NCBI GenBank assembly: GCA_017549125.1
Contig: JAFYVL010000068.1
Coordinates: forward strand, 1 to 35,394
Length of the DNA: 35,394 nt
Direction: 5' to 3'
From: Oscillospiraceae bacterium
GTDB lineage: Bacteria; Bacillota; Clostridia; Oscillospirales; Oscillospiraceae
Positions within the stretch are counted from its first letter, which is position 1; the number at the start of each line of letters is the position of its first letter. This document shows positions 7,504-16,061 of this stretch, in pieces. The position numbers and the translations under genes are program-made. Under the pieces are notes generated by a model. The model ran no database searches and had not been told where the DNA came from. It saw only the letters and a list, made by a program, of their open reading frames with translations.

Positions 7504-8106
7504 ATGGGTCAGATCAAAGTAACTCCCTGCCCCATTGAGGGACTATACATCATTGAGCCCACTGTCCACGGTGACAATCGTGGCTATTTCATGGAGACCT
7601 ACTCCCAGAGAGATATGGAAGAAGCCGGTTTGGATCTGAAGTTCGTTCAGGACAACCAATCCATGTCCGTCAAGGGTGTATTGCGTGGTCTGCATTTCCA
7701 GAAGCAATATCCCCAGGGCAAGCTGGTTCGTGTGATCCGTGGTCGGGTATTCGACGTGGCGGTGGATCTGCGGGCAGGCTCAAAAACCTACGGCAAGTGG
7801 TACGGTGTGGAGCTGACCGAGGAGAACAAGAAGCAGTTTTATATTTCTGAGGGCTTCGCCCACGGCTTCCTGGTTCTATCCGACACCGCTGAATTCTGCT
7901 ACAAATGCACCGACTTCTATCATCCCGGTGACGAGGGCGGTTTGGCATGGAATGATCCTGCCATCGGCATCCAGTGGCCGGAGGTCACAGGTATTTATCC
8001 CGGCAATGCATCTGCAGACGGCTACACCCTGGCTGATGGTACAGCCTTGAACCTCAGCGATAAAGACCAGAAATGGGACGTATTGGCCCATACCTTTCAG
8101 TTCTGA
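7504..8106 (+). CDS. rmlC: dTDP-4-dehydrorhamnose 3,5-epimerase
   Basis: RmlC epimerises dTDP-4-dehydro-6-deoxyglucose at C3 and C5, the step before RmlD. The 200-residue cupin has the signature VLRGLHFQ with catalytic His64, DLRAGSKTYGKW, and the FAHGFLVLSD strand. The start at 7504 is one base after the rmlD stop and has GAGG 6 bases upstream, so translation of the two is coupled. Length is normal. Confidence 0.95.
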   Translation: MGQIKVTPCPIEGLYIIEPTVHGDNRGYFMETYSQRDMEEAGLDLKFVQDNQSMSVKGVLRGLHFQKQYPQGKLVRVIRGRVFDVAVDLRAGSKTYGKWYGVELTEENKKQFYISEGFAHGFLVLSDTAEFCYKCTDFYHPGDEGGLAWNDPAIGIQWPEVTGIYPGNASADGYTLADGTALNLSDKDQKWDVLAHTFQF

Positions 8107-8133
8107 AAATAACAAGATACAGGAGAACATAGT

Positions 8134-9294
8134 ATGCAACATATCTATATCATAGGCTCTAAGGGCATTCCCGGTGCCTATGGCGGTTATGAAACATTTG
8201 TGGATAAACTGACCGAGTATCATCAGGATCATCCGGATCTTACCTATCATGTGGCCTGCAAAAGCGACCACAACAGCGAATTTACATACCACAACGCTCG
8301 CTGCTTCAATGTGAAAGTGCCCAACATCGGCCCGGCACAAGCCATTTGGTACGATGTGGCTGCTCTGAAGCAGTGCTACAAGCACATCAAGGCCAACAAG
8401 ATCCCCAACCCCATCGTATATATTCTGGCTTGCCGCATCGGTCCTTTTGTAAAGAAGTACGTTCGCAAGCTGCACAAGCTGGGCGGTCAGGTCTTTGTGA
8501 ATCCCGACGGCCATGAGTGGCTGCGAGCCAAGTGGCCTGCCCCTGTGCGCAAATACTGGAAGGTTTCCGAAAAGCTCATGACCAAGCATGCGGATCTGAT
8601 GGTTTGCGACAGCAAGAATATTGAAAAGTATATTTTGGAATCCTATGCCAAGTACCAGCCCGATACCACCTTCATCGCCTACGGCGCAGAGCCTCGCTGC
8701 AGCGCATTGGCTGATGACGACCAGAAGCTGCTGGATTGGTATGCAGAAAAGAAATTAGCCCCTAAGGATTATTATCTGGTGGTTGGCCGCTTTGTACCGG
8801 AGAACAACTACGAGACCATGATCCGGGAGTTTATGGCTTCTAAGACAGAGAAAAGCTTTGCGCTGATTACCAACGTTTCCGACAGCTTCCTGAAGGAACT
8901 GAAGCAGAAAACCGGTTTCCACAAGGACAGCCGCATTAAGTTCGTGGGCACGGTCTATGACCAGGAACTGCTCATGAAGATCCGTGAAAATGCTTACGGC
9001 TATTTCCACGGTCACGAGGTTGGCGGTACAAACCCCAGCTTGCTGGAGGCTCTGAGCAGCACCGATCTGAATCTGCTGCTGGATGTGGGCTTCAACCGTG
9101 AGGTAGCAGAGGACGCTGCCCTGTATTGGAGTAAGCAGCCCGGAGATCTGGCAAAGCTGATCGAAACTGCGGACACCATGACCCAAGAAGAAATTGCACA
9201 ACTGGCCGTCAAGGCCAAAAACCGCATTGCCACCGCTTACAGCTGGGAGTATATCTGCGGTCAATACGAAAAGCTGTTCTTACAGGAAAGATAA
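8134..9294 (+). CDS. DUF1972-type glycosyltransferase (probable rhamnosyltransferase)
   Basis: The 386-residue protein starts with the DUF1972 signature GSKGIPGAYGGYETF (8-22) and has a GT4-like second half with GHEVGGTNPSLLEA as the nucleotide-sugar binding region. Relatives such as pneumococcal Cps2T transfer L-rhamnose, usually as the second sugar of a repeat unit. Direct placement after rmlDC supports rhamnose as donor. AGGAG precedes the ATG. It should act at the inner face of the membrane on an undecaprenyl-linked intermediate. Confidence 0.88.
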   Translation: MQHIYIIGSKGIPGAYGGYETFVDKLTEYHQDHPDLTYHVACKSDHNSEFTYHNARCFNVKVPNIGPAQAIWYDVAALKQCYKHIKANKIPNPIVYILACRIGPFVKKYVRKLHKLGGQVFVNPDGHEWLRAKWPAPVRKYWKVSEKLMTKHADLMVCDSKNIEKYILESYAKYQPDTTFIAYGAEPRCSALADDDQKLLDWYAEKKLAPKDYYLVVGRFVPENNYETMIREFMASKTEKSFALITNVSDSFLKELKQKTGFHKDSRIKFVGTVYDQELLMKIRENAYGYFHGHEVGGTNPSLLEALSSTDLNLLLDVGFNREVAEDAALYWSKQPGDLAKLIETADTMTQEEIAQLAVKAKNRIATAYSWEYICGQYEKLFLQER

Positions 9295-9306
9295 AGAGGG
9301 ATTATT

Positions 9307-9696
9307 ATGAAACGCATCATCACCTACGGCACATTTGACTTGCTCCATTACGGACATATCAATCTGCTTCGCAGAGCCAAGGAACTGGGCGATTATTTGG
9401 TGGTAGCCATTTCCACCGACGAATTTAACTGGAATGAAAAGCAAAAGAAGTGCTATTTCAGCTACGAGCAGCGCAAGGCCATGGTAGAAGCCATCCGTTA
9501 TGTGGATCTGGTGATCCCCGAGACCTGCTGGGAGCAGAAACGGACGGATATTCATGACTATCACATTGACACCTTCGTGATCGGCGACGATTGGAAGGGC
9601 AAGTTTGATTTTCTGGAGGAAGAGGGCGCTGAGGTGGTTTACCTGGGCCGCACTCCCGAGATCAGCACCACCCAGATCAAGAACGATCTGAAATAA
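9307..9696 (+). CDS. tagD: Glycerol-3-phosphate cytidylyltransferase
   Basis: TagD makes CDP-glycerol from CTP and glycerol-3-phosphate. The 129-residue protein carries the nucleotidyltransferase motif HYGH (14-17) within GTFDLLHYGH, and RTPEISTT (115-122), matching the RTxGISTT signature. Length is exactly that of the family. It sits between a rhamnosyltransferase and a LicD-family gene, so CDP-glycerol is probably used to decorate the polymer; no tagF-type polymerase is present. GAGGG precedes the start. Confidence 0.93.
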   Translation: MKRIITYGTFDLLHYGHINLLRRAKELGDYLVVAISTDEFNWNEKQKKCYFSYEQRKAMVEAIRYVDLVIPETCWEQKRTDIHDYHIDTFVIGDDWKGKFDFLEEEGAEVVYLGRTPEISTTQIKNDLK

Positions 9697-9717
9697 ATCA
9701 ACAAGGCGGATTGTATT

Positions 9718-10560
9718 ATGGACAACGCTAATATTGACCTGCTCCATCAGGTGGATATGGAGATTGCCAAAGAGGTTCTCCGGATTTGCGAAAAGTACGG
9801 ATTGACCTATTATATGCTGGGCGGTACTATGCTGGGCGCTATTCGTCACAAGGGTTTTATCCCCTGGGATGACGATATTGACCTGGGTATGCCCCGGGAC
9901 GATTACGAGCGTTTCCTGGAGGTTGCTCCCCAGGAACTGGCCGAGCATCTGAAGGTGGTCAATTATCGCAACGACCCCAACTATATGTACTATATCACCC
10001 GTATTCTGGACACGGAGACCACCGTCATTGAAGAGCGCATCGGCAACGACAACAAGTACACCCATGCCTCCATTGACATCTTCCCCATTGACGGCACGCC
10101 CAACAACAAGCTGCTGCGGAAGATCTATTATTTCCGGGTCATGTACCACAGAGCCCTCATGAGCCTGTGCTATAAGGACTCCATTGACCGCAAGCGCAAG
10201 CGCAGCAAGAAGGAAAAAATCCTGCTGTGGGTCATGGAGCATCTGCCCGTGGAGAAATTCACCTCCGCCTACAAGCAGAAGTGCAAGATCGATAAGCTTC
10301 TGCGGAAGCAGAAGATCCAGGGCGCAAAGTACATCGGCAATATTATGGGCGCATACCGCACCCGTGAGATCGTACCGGCAGAATACTATGGAGAAGGCGC
10401 AATGTATCCCTTTGAGGACATGCAGATGCGTGGTCTTTCCATGTATGAGGAATATTTGACTTACACCTACGGTGATTATATGCAACTCCCCCCGGAGGAT
10501 GGCCGCAAAACCCATTTCAAGATTTTGAACATCCACGGCAAAATCGTAGCAGAGGAATAA
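9718..10560 (+). CDS. LicD-family phosphotransferase
   Basis: LicD proteins add phosphodiester-linked groups (phosphocholine in pneumococcus) to surface sugars. The 280-residue protein has the family core GGTMLGAIRHKGFIPW and the DDDID metal motif (51-55). The basic stretch RKRKRSKKE near residues 161-169 is unusual in the middle. No choline uptake or activation genes are nearby, whereas tagD is directly upstream, so transfer of glycerol phosphate from CDP-glycerol is the more likely reaction (inference). The Shine-Dalgarno is weak (AAGGCGG). Confidence 0.88.
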   Translation: MDNANIDLLHQVDMEIAKEVLRICEKYGLTYYMLGGTMLGAIRHKGFIPWDDDIDLGMPRDDYERFLEVAPQELAEHLKVVNYRNDPNYMYYITRILDTETTVIEERIGNDNKYTHASIDIFPIDGTPNNKLLRKIYYFRVMYHRALMSLCYKDSIDRKRKRSKKEKILLWVMEHLPVEKFTSAYKQKCKIDKLLRKQKIQGAKYIGNIMGAYRTREIVPAEYYGEGAMYPFEDMQMRGLSMYEEYLTYTYGDYMQLPPEDGRKTHFKILNIHGKIVAEE

Positions 10561-10561
10561 C

Positions 10562-11506
10562 ATGAATAAATTTCTGACTCTTTTCAATAAAGTAGGCGGC
10601 AAGGAGATCCTGCGGCAATATAAGCAAGCCCATGTGCTTTGCTTTGCCATGCGGCAAGCCTTGGAGCAAGGTTTTTCCAAGAAAGGCCTGGAAATTCTTC
10701 GTCTGTCTGTGAATAACAAGGTACTGGGCAAGCTACGGAAGAAATACCGCAAGACCATTGCCAAATTCGTGGCAGAAAATCCCGTGTCCATGGGCAAGCA
10801 ATCCAACAAGGTTTGGGTCTGCTGGCTCCAGGGCATGGAAACCGCTCCCCTGTTGGTGCAGAAATGCTATGCCTCCCTCCGGGAGCATCTGGGAGATCGG
10901 GAGATCATTCTGCTCACAGAGGATAATTACAGAAGTTATGTAAGCTTCCCCAAGCATATCCAAGAGAAGATCGACAACGGCATGATCTCCAAGACCCATT
11001 TTTCCGATCTTCTGCGGTTGGAGCTGCTCATTGCCCACGGCGGCACTTGGGTAGATGCTACCGTATTCTGCTCCGGCGGCGAGATCCCCCAGTATATGCT
11101 GGATTCCGATCTGTTTGTTTATCAGACCTTGAAGCCCGGTCTGGACGGTCATGCCACCAGCATTTCCAGCTGGTTCATGAGTGCCTGCAGCAATCACCCC
11201 ATTTTGCTGCTGACCCGGCATCTGCTGTACACCTACTGGAAAAAGAACAAGAAGCTGGTGGATTATTTCCTGTTACACGATTTCTTCCAGTTGGCCATTG
11301 AAGCCTATCCGGAGCAGTGGAAGCAGGTCATTCCCTTCTGTAACTCCATCCCCCATATTTTGCTGTTGCGGCTGTTTGAAACTAACGATCCCAAAATCTG
11401 GCAAGCCGCTCAGAATATGACCCCATTCCACAAGCTTAGCTACAAATTCAACCCGGAAGATGCCCAAAAAGACGGCACCTACTATCAGTGCCTGTTTGGA
11501 CAGTAA
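10562..11506 (+). CDS. Capsular polysaccharide synthesis glycosyltransferase (Caps_synth, GT32-like)
   Basis: This 314-residue protein has the capsular polysaccharide synthesis glycosyltransferase pattern: VWVCWLQGMETAP at 84-96, the KTHFSDLLRLELL helix, and HGGTWVDATV with the acidic metal-binding Asp165 following GGTW. The fold is the GT32/GT-A type. It begins one base after the licD-like stop with GAGG 6 bases upstream. It adds one sugar of the repeat unit; the donor cannot be told. Confidence 0.85.
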   Translation: MNKFLTLFNKVGGKEILRQYKQAHVLCFAMRQALEQGFSKKGLEILRLSVNNKVLGKLRKKYRKTIAKFVAENPVSMGKQSNKVWVCWLQGMETAPLLVQKCYASLREHLGDREIILLTEDNYRSYVSFPKHIQEKIDNGMISKTHFSDLLRLELLIAHGGTWVDATVFCSGGEIPQYMLDSDLFVYQTLKPGLDGHATSISSWFMSACSNHPILLLTRHLLYTYWKKNKKLVDYFLLHDFFQLAIEAYPEQWKQVIPFCNSIPHILLLRLFETNDPKIWQAAQNMTPFHKLSYKFNPEDAQKDGTYYQCLFGQ

Positions 11507-11522
11507 TACGAAGGAGACTATT

Positions 11523-12821
11523 ATGGAACAAGAAAACAAGGGTCAAACCATTTATTTTAAGGATCTGTTCTTTGCGATCCTGTATCAATGGAAATGGCTG
11601 GTGATCGTGGCCTTGGTGGGCGCAATTTTGCTGGGCGGCATTCAAATGCTTGGCAGCAATCAGCAGGCATCTCTGGATTCCGTGTCCATTACCCCAGAAA
11701 CCCAGATGAAGGTGGATCTGCTGGAAGCCACCGAGCAGCGACTCACCGTCAATATCGAAGCGCAGACCCAGTATCTGGAAAACTCTGTGCTCATGTCCAT
11801 TGATCCCTATACGGCCATCAGTTCCGGTATCTATCTGCGTGTATCTCCCGAAGGCATCACCGATCCGGAGATCTACAACCACCAGATGGCCGCTATTTTG
11901 CGTGGCTATTACACCCAACTGCTGATGCCTGAGACCTTGACCCAGTTGGGGCAGACCATGGAGATAGAAGCCATCTATCTGCGTGAACTGATCTCTCTGG
12001 ACTTTAGCAACGAAAGCTATTTGGGCATTACCGCCCGTGGTCGTGACCAGCAGGAAGCAGAAAAGCTGCGTGACAGCATCTGCCAGGTGATCGAAGCTTC
12101 CCAGAATGCCATGGGCCAGGATCTGGGTGTTCACACCGTGACCATGATCCCCTTCACCGTTGGCCCCAGAGTGGACAACAGCCTTTATGATACCCAGAAT
12201 TCTGCCCATCAGAAGCTGACCACCATGACCAATACCCTCTTCTCCACCACCTCAGAACTGAAGCGTTTGATGCCCCAGGGCTTGAGCACCGGCGGCATGA
12301 GTCCTGTGCTGTTTGCTGCCATTGGCGGTGTGCTGGGCTGCATTGTGGTGGCTGCCATTGCCTTTGTGATGCACCTGGCCAGCGGCAAGGTGTACTCTGC
12401 CCGGGTACTGCAGGATCGCACCGATCTGAAGGTTCTGGGCTGTCTGCCCGGCAAAAAGCGCAATGCCATTGACCGCTGGCTGCGAAAGCTGGAAGGTCGC
12501 ACCCAGGCAGATGCCGCCGAGGCTGTTGCCACCAACATTGCCAACCGCTCCAAGGATATCCAGCAGCTGCTGCTCCTTGGCACGTACGAAGATACCTTCC
12601 TGCAGCCTTTGGTGAAGGCTCTGGAAAGCCGTGGCAAGGTATGCACCGTTTGTACCGACCCTGCCCAATCCGCCCAGGCCATGGATGCCATTGACCAGTG
12701 CCAGCTGGCTATTCTGGTGGAAAGCTGCGGTATCTCCGGCTATGAGAATGTGATTTGGGAAAAGAACACCATCGAAGAGTACGGCAAGCAGCTGTTAGGC
12801 TGTGTTGTAATCGACGGATAA
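11523..12821 (+). CDS. Wzz-like chain length / co-polymerase protein with degenerate kinase-like tail
   Basis: The 432-residue protein has a Wzz-type arrangement: a membrane segment at about 24-44, an extracytoplasmic region with coiled and helical character, and a second membrane segment at about 259-285. A cytoplasmic tail of about 145 residues follows. Its end (GKVCTVCTD, then AILVES, then LLGCVVIDG) resembles the core strands of bacterial tyrosine kinases, but there is no Walker A (GxGKST), and the domain is shortened. So it is probably a co-polymerase with a non-catalytic tail. The start at 11523 has AAGGAG upstream; an earlier in-frame ATG overlaps the previous gene. Confidence 0.78.
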   Translation: MEQENKGQTIYFKDLFFAILYQWKWLVIVALVGAILLGGIQMLGSNQQASLDSVSITPETQMKVDLLEATEQRLTVNIEAQTQYLENSVLMSIDPYTAISSGIYLRVSPEGITDPEIYNHQMAAILRGYYTQLLMPETLTQLGQTMEIEAIYLRELISLDFSNESYLGITARGRDQQEAEKLRDSICQVIEASQNAMGQDLGVHTVTMIPFTVGPRVDNSLYDTQNSAHQKLTTMTNTLFSTTSELKRLMPQGLSTGGMSPVLFAAIGGVLGCIVVAAIAFVMHLASGKVYSARVLQDRTDLKVLGCLPGKKRNAIDRWLRKLEGRTQADAAEAVATNIANRSKDIQQLLLLGTYEDTFLQPLVKALESRGKVCTVCTDPAQSAQAMDAIDQCQLAILVESCGISGYENVIWEKNTIEEYGKQLLGCVVIDG

Positions 12822-12833
12822 AGGAGTGTCACG

Positions 12834-13817
12834 ATGACGGAACTGAGTATTATTATCCCCATATATAATACCCCCCTTGCAGATCTGCAACGGTGCTTTG
12901 ATTCCGTCACTGCGGATCATTGGGAAGTGATTCTGATCGACGACGGTTCGGAAGAACAAGTGGGTCAGTTTTGTCAGGAATATATCCAGACCCACAGCCA
13001 ATTCCAATACTATTATCAAGAAAACAGCGGTGTCAGCGCCGCCAGAAATCTGGGTATTCAGAAGGCAACCGGAAACTATGTGACCTTTTTGGATGCAGAC
13101 GATCGGCTGCTGTGTAAACCCCTGGAAGAAGCTTTGGTACAAGCGCAGGATCTGATCTTCTTCGATATTCTGCTGACCCAAAAAAGCGGAGACAGCACCT
13201 GGTCTGCCTTCCAGGCAGAAGCCGGACAGTTAACGGCAGAGCAGGTCATCTACCAGCTTTGCACCAGCGCCAGCATCAGCGGCCCGGTGGCAAAGCTTTA
13301 CCGCAGACAGCTGATTCTGGATCATAACATCCGCTTTGATCCCCGGTTCATCACCGGTGAGGATTGGATGTTTGTATGTGATTGCGCCATCCATAGCCGG
13401 AGCTTTTTGTATGTGCAACAAGAAGCCTATCAGTATTACCGCACCGCCGCCACCAGCCAGGGCAGACTACTCCGCTTCCCGGACACCATGCTCCGCAATC
13501 TGGTGGATCGGCATAACCGAAAGCTGGAAATCATGGAGTCCCAAATATGGGAACAATATGATCCCCAGGTTGCTCAGACCCTGGCTGCCAGGGAGCTGAT
13601 CGAGAATCTGTTCAATGCTGCCGCCTCTCTGCGGCTGGACAAACAGCTGACCAATCAGCGGCGAACCATGATCCGCAGAAACGCTGCCAAGGCTGCCAAA
13701 CTTGCAGACAATCTCCCCAGAAAGACCCGCACCAAGCTGTGGGTGCTGGGAAAATTCCCCGCCATGCTATATCCCATGGCATTATTACGAAGCCTGTACT
13801 TAAAATGTAAGTTTTAA
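12834..13817 (+). CDS. Family 2 glycosyltransferase
   Basis: This 327-residue GT-A enzyme has the GT2 start TELSIIIPIYNTP, the first acidic motif LIDDGS (34-39), SGVSAARNLGIQKATG, and the metal motif DADD (87-90). An EDW motif (GEDWMFVCD) supplies the likely catalytic base. It is cytosolic and adds a sugar to the lipid-linked repeat unit. AAGGAG precedes the ATG by 9 bases; the gap to the gene before is 12 bases. Confidence 0.92.
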   Translation: MTELSIIIPIYNTPLADLQRCFDSVTADHWEVILIDDGSEEQVGQFCQEYIQTHSQFQYYYQENSGVSAARNLGIQKATGNYVTFLDADDRLLCKPLEEALVQAQDLIFFDILLTQKSGDSTWSAFQAEAGQLTAEQVIYQLCTSASISGPVAKLYRRQLILDHNIRFDPRFITGEDWMFVCDCAIHSRSFLYVQQEAYQYYRTAATSQGRLLRFPDTMLRNLVDRHNRKLEIMESQIWEQYDPQVAQTLAARELIENLFNAAASLRLDKQLTNQRRTMIRRNAAKAAKLADNLPRKTRTKLWVLGKFPAMLYPMALLRSLYLKCKF

Positions 13818-13835
13818 CCGGAAAGGAGGGTGAAT

Positions 13836-14981
13836 ATGGCTGTGTATCTTTTGGGCTTTGCCCTGTCTCTGGCTTTGATCGCCATTGCCCAGAAAAAACG
13901 TACTGCCGTATTTTGGATCTTATCTGCCATCGCCCTCCTGATCCCCTGTCTCATCGCCGGTCTGCGTGCCCGACATATCGGCACAGATGTGATGGTCTAT
14001 GTGAAGCAGCTGACCCACTCTGCCATTATCTCCGATGACTTAGGCGAGTATTTCCGCACCTACTGGTACTACTCCTGGAAGAATGTATATGTGCAGGAAT
14101 ATGACCTGGGCTTCTCCTTCCTGGTGTATGTGGTAGGACGGCTGACCAACAATCTGGGCTGTGTGCTGTTTGCCATCCAGGCCATTATGGTGATCCCCAT
14201 TTATTTGGCACTGTCCCGCAACCGCAAGCAATTCCCCATCTGGATCGGTATGCTGGTGTATTACCTGTTCTTCTACAACACCACCTTGAACATGATGCGG
14301 CAATGGGTGGCCATGGCCTTCCTGTTACTGGCCTTCCAGCTGCTCTCCGAGAAAAAAGTATGGCTCACCGCCCTGTTTACGGTGGTTGCCTTCCTGTTCC
14401 ACACCACCTCGGTGATCGCCATTCCCCTATACGGTGTGTACTGGCTATTGCGCCGTGTGGAGGGTGTCCAATTCGTCCAGAACCGTCTGCGGATCAGCGC
14501 ACCCATGATGGTAGTTATGGGTCTGGGTATTTTATCCGTGGTGGCTCTGTTCTGTATGCCCTTGATTATCAAAATTCTGGGACTGATTGGACTTTCCAAA
14601 TTCAACAACTATCTGGAAGGCGACAAAATGCGGATCGTCTTTACCCAGATCGTTCTGCGGTTGCCTCTGTTCTGCCTGCTGATTCTCAACTGGCGGGATC
14701 TGTCCCGAAAAACCAAGCTTGCCCCCTTCTTTGCGGCCATGCTGGTATTCGATACGGTGGCATCCCAGCTGGTGAGTATTGATGCCATGGCATTTCGTAT
14801 TGCCAATTATTTTGCGCTGTTTCAAATTCTGTGGCTGCCACCGGTATGTTCCTGTCACCGCAATCGTGGTGTCCGGGTGATCTCCACCATACTGTTGGTG
14901 GGATACTGTCTGGTATACTGGTACTTCATCTATGTGATGGAACTGCGCCACGAAACCTACCCCTATGTGTCGATCTTATAA
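13836..14981 (+). CDS. EpsG-family polysaccharide polymerase (Wzy-like)
   Basis: The 381-residue protein is highly hydrophobic with about ten membrane segments. The motif GLRARHIGTDVMVYVKQ near residues 42-58 is the EpsG signature (R-x-x-x-G-T-D), and a long extracytoplasmic loop follows. EpsG proteins polymerise repeat units outside the membrane. AGGAGG at 13824-13829 supports the ATG at 13836 over an in-frame GTG at 13830. Together with the flippase and the Wzz-like protein it completes a Wzx/Wzy export set. Confidence 0.85.
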   Translation: MAVYLLGFALSLALIAIAQKKRTAVFWILSAIALLIPCLIAGLRARHIGTDVMVYVKQLTHSAIISDDLGEYFRTYWYYSWKNVYVQEYDLGFSFLVYVVGRLTNNLGCVLFAIQAIMVIPIYLALSRNRKQFPIWIGMLVYYLFFYNTTLNMMRQWVAMAFLLLAFQLLSEKKVWLTALFTVVAFLFHTTSVIAIPLYGVYWLLRRVEGVQFVQNRLRISAPMMVVMGLGILSVVALFCMPLIIKILGLIGLSKFNNYLEGDKMRIVFTQIVLRLPLFCLLILNWRDLSRKTKLAPFFAAMLVFDTVASQLVSIDAMAFRIANYFALFQILWLPPVCSCHRNRGVRVISTILLVGYCLVYWYFIYVMELRHETYPYVSIL

Positions 14982-14998
14982 GCACAGAGGAATGCATC

Positions 14999-16045
14999 AT
15001 GAAAATTCTGCTTAAGGGCTATTTTTATAAAAATCTGGGAGACGATCTGTTCTTTCATCTGATTACGGAGCGTTACCCCCAGCATACCTTTTATGTGCCT
15101 GTGCATGGAGATCATGCCCAGGCCTACATGGGCAAGCCCCATGTGAAGATCCTGCCCCAGACCAAGCTGAAGCGTGGTCTGGATAAGATCCTGCAAAAAA
15201 TTGCACCCCGGTTAGTCAGCGCCAAGGGATTGGAGCGGCGCACGGATTTAGGTGTGCTGATTGGGGGTTCTATGTTCCAGGAAATTGGTGAGAATCCCAT
15301 CGCCCGTCTAAATCAAATGCCCCGACACCCTAAAGGACAGTATGTGCTGGGTGTGAATTTTGGTCCTCACAAGTCCCAGGCCTATGTGGATGCTACCAAG
15401 GCTTATTTGGCGCAATTAAAAGATGTATGTTTCCGGGATTCTGTGTCCTATGGATATTTTTCTCAGCTGGAAAACACCCGGCTGGGCAGCGATATGGTGT
15501 TTGCCATCCAAACCCTGTGTCCTGCACCCACCCGGAAGGAGAACACCTGTGTGATCTCTGTGATGGATTTCGGGGAAAACCCCGCCCTTGCTCCCTATGC
15601 ACAGGATTATCTGGCATTTTTGGGACGGAATATTCAGCAGCAGCTGGATCTGGGTCGAAAGGTCATATTGCTGTCCTTCTGCCAATTTGAAGGTGACGAG
15701 CGCACCATTGGACCGCTGCAGAAGCAGTATCCCCAAGTCTCTACCCTGTCCTACGACGGCACGAATTATACCCAGGTCTGTCAGACCATCGGCTCTGCCG
15801 CCTGTATGATCGCTTCCCGATTCCACAGCATGGTGCTGGGTCTTGCCTACGGTGTGCCTACCATTGCCATCAGCTACAGCAACAAGACCAAACAGCTTTT
15901 GCAGGATCTGGGCTACGGGGAGTATGCCATTACTCCAGAAATGCTGGCGTATGCCCAGCCGAAGGTCATTCCCTCTTTGGATATGACCCATTGGGCGCAG
16001 CTGGGAGAATCCCATTTCCAGGCCTTAGATCAGCTGCTAACATAA
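14999..16045 (+). CDS. Polysaccharide pyruvyl transferase family protein
   Basis: This 348-residue protein belongs to the CsaB-like pyruvyltransferase family (PS_pyruv_trans). It begins with KGYFYKNLGDDLF, a variant of the family's 'G..N.GDe' motif, continues with FRDSVSYGYF, and has the late signature SRFHSMVLGLAYGVPTIAI, the conserved RxH region. The family transfers ketal pyruvate from phosphoenolpyruvate to a sugar, which gives the polymer a negative charge and can act as an S-layer anchor. GAGGA precedes the ATG at 14999. An open frame runs back to 14831 but overlaps the polymerase gene and is not used. Confidence 0.85.
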   Translation: MKILLKGYFYKNLGDDLFFHLITERYPQHTFYVPVHGDHAQAYMGKPHVKILPQTKLKRGLDKILQKIAPRLVSAKGLERRTDLGVLIGGSMFQEIGENPIARLNQMPRHPKGQYVLGVNFGPHKSQAYVDATKAYLAQLKDVCFRDSVSYGYFSQLENTRLGSDMVFAIQTLCPAPTRKENTCVISVMDFGENPALAPYAQDYLAFLGRNIQQQLDLGRKVILLSFCQFEGDERTIGPLQKQYPQVSTLSYDGTNYTQVCQTIGSAACMIASRFHSMVLGLAYGVPTIAISYSNKTKQLLQDLGYGEYAITPEMLAYAQPKVIPSLDMTHWAQLGESHFQALDQLLT

Positions 16046-16061
16046 TCAGAAAGGAATTGCC

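Noticed and set aside
9280-10836. A 518-codon open frame on the minus strand
   Set aside because: It runs antisense to tagD and the licD-like gene, whose motifs are unmistakable. The translated product shows no domain.
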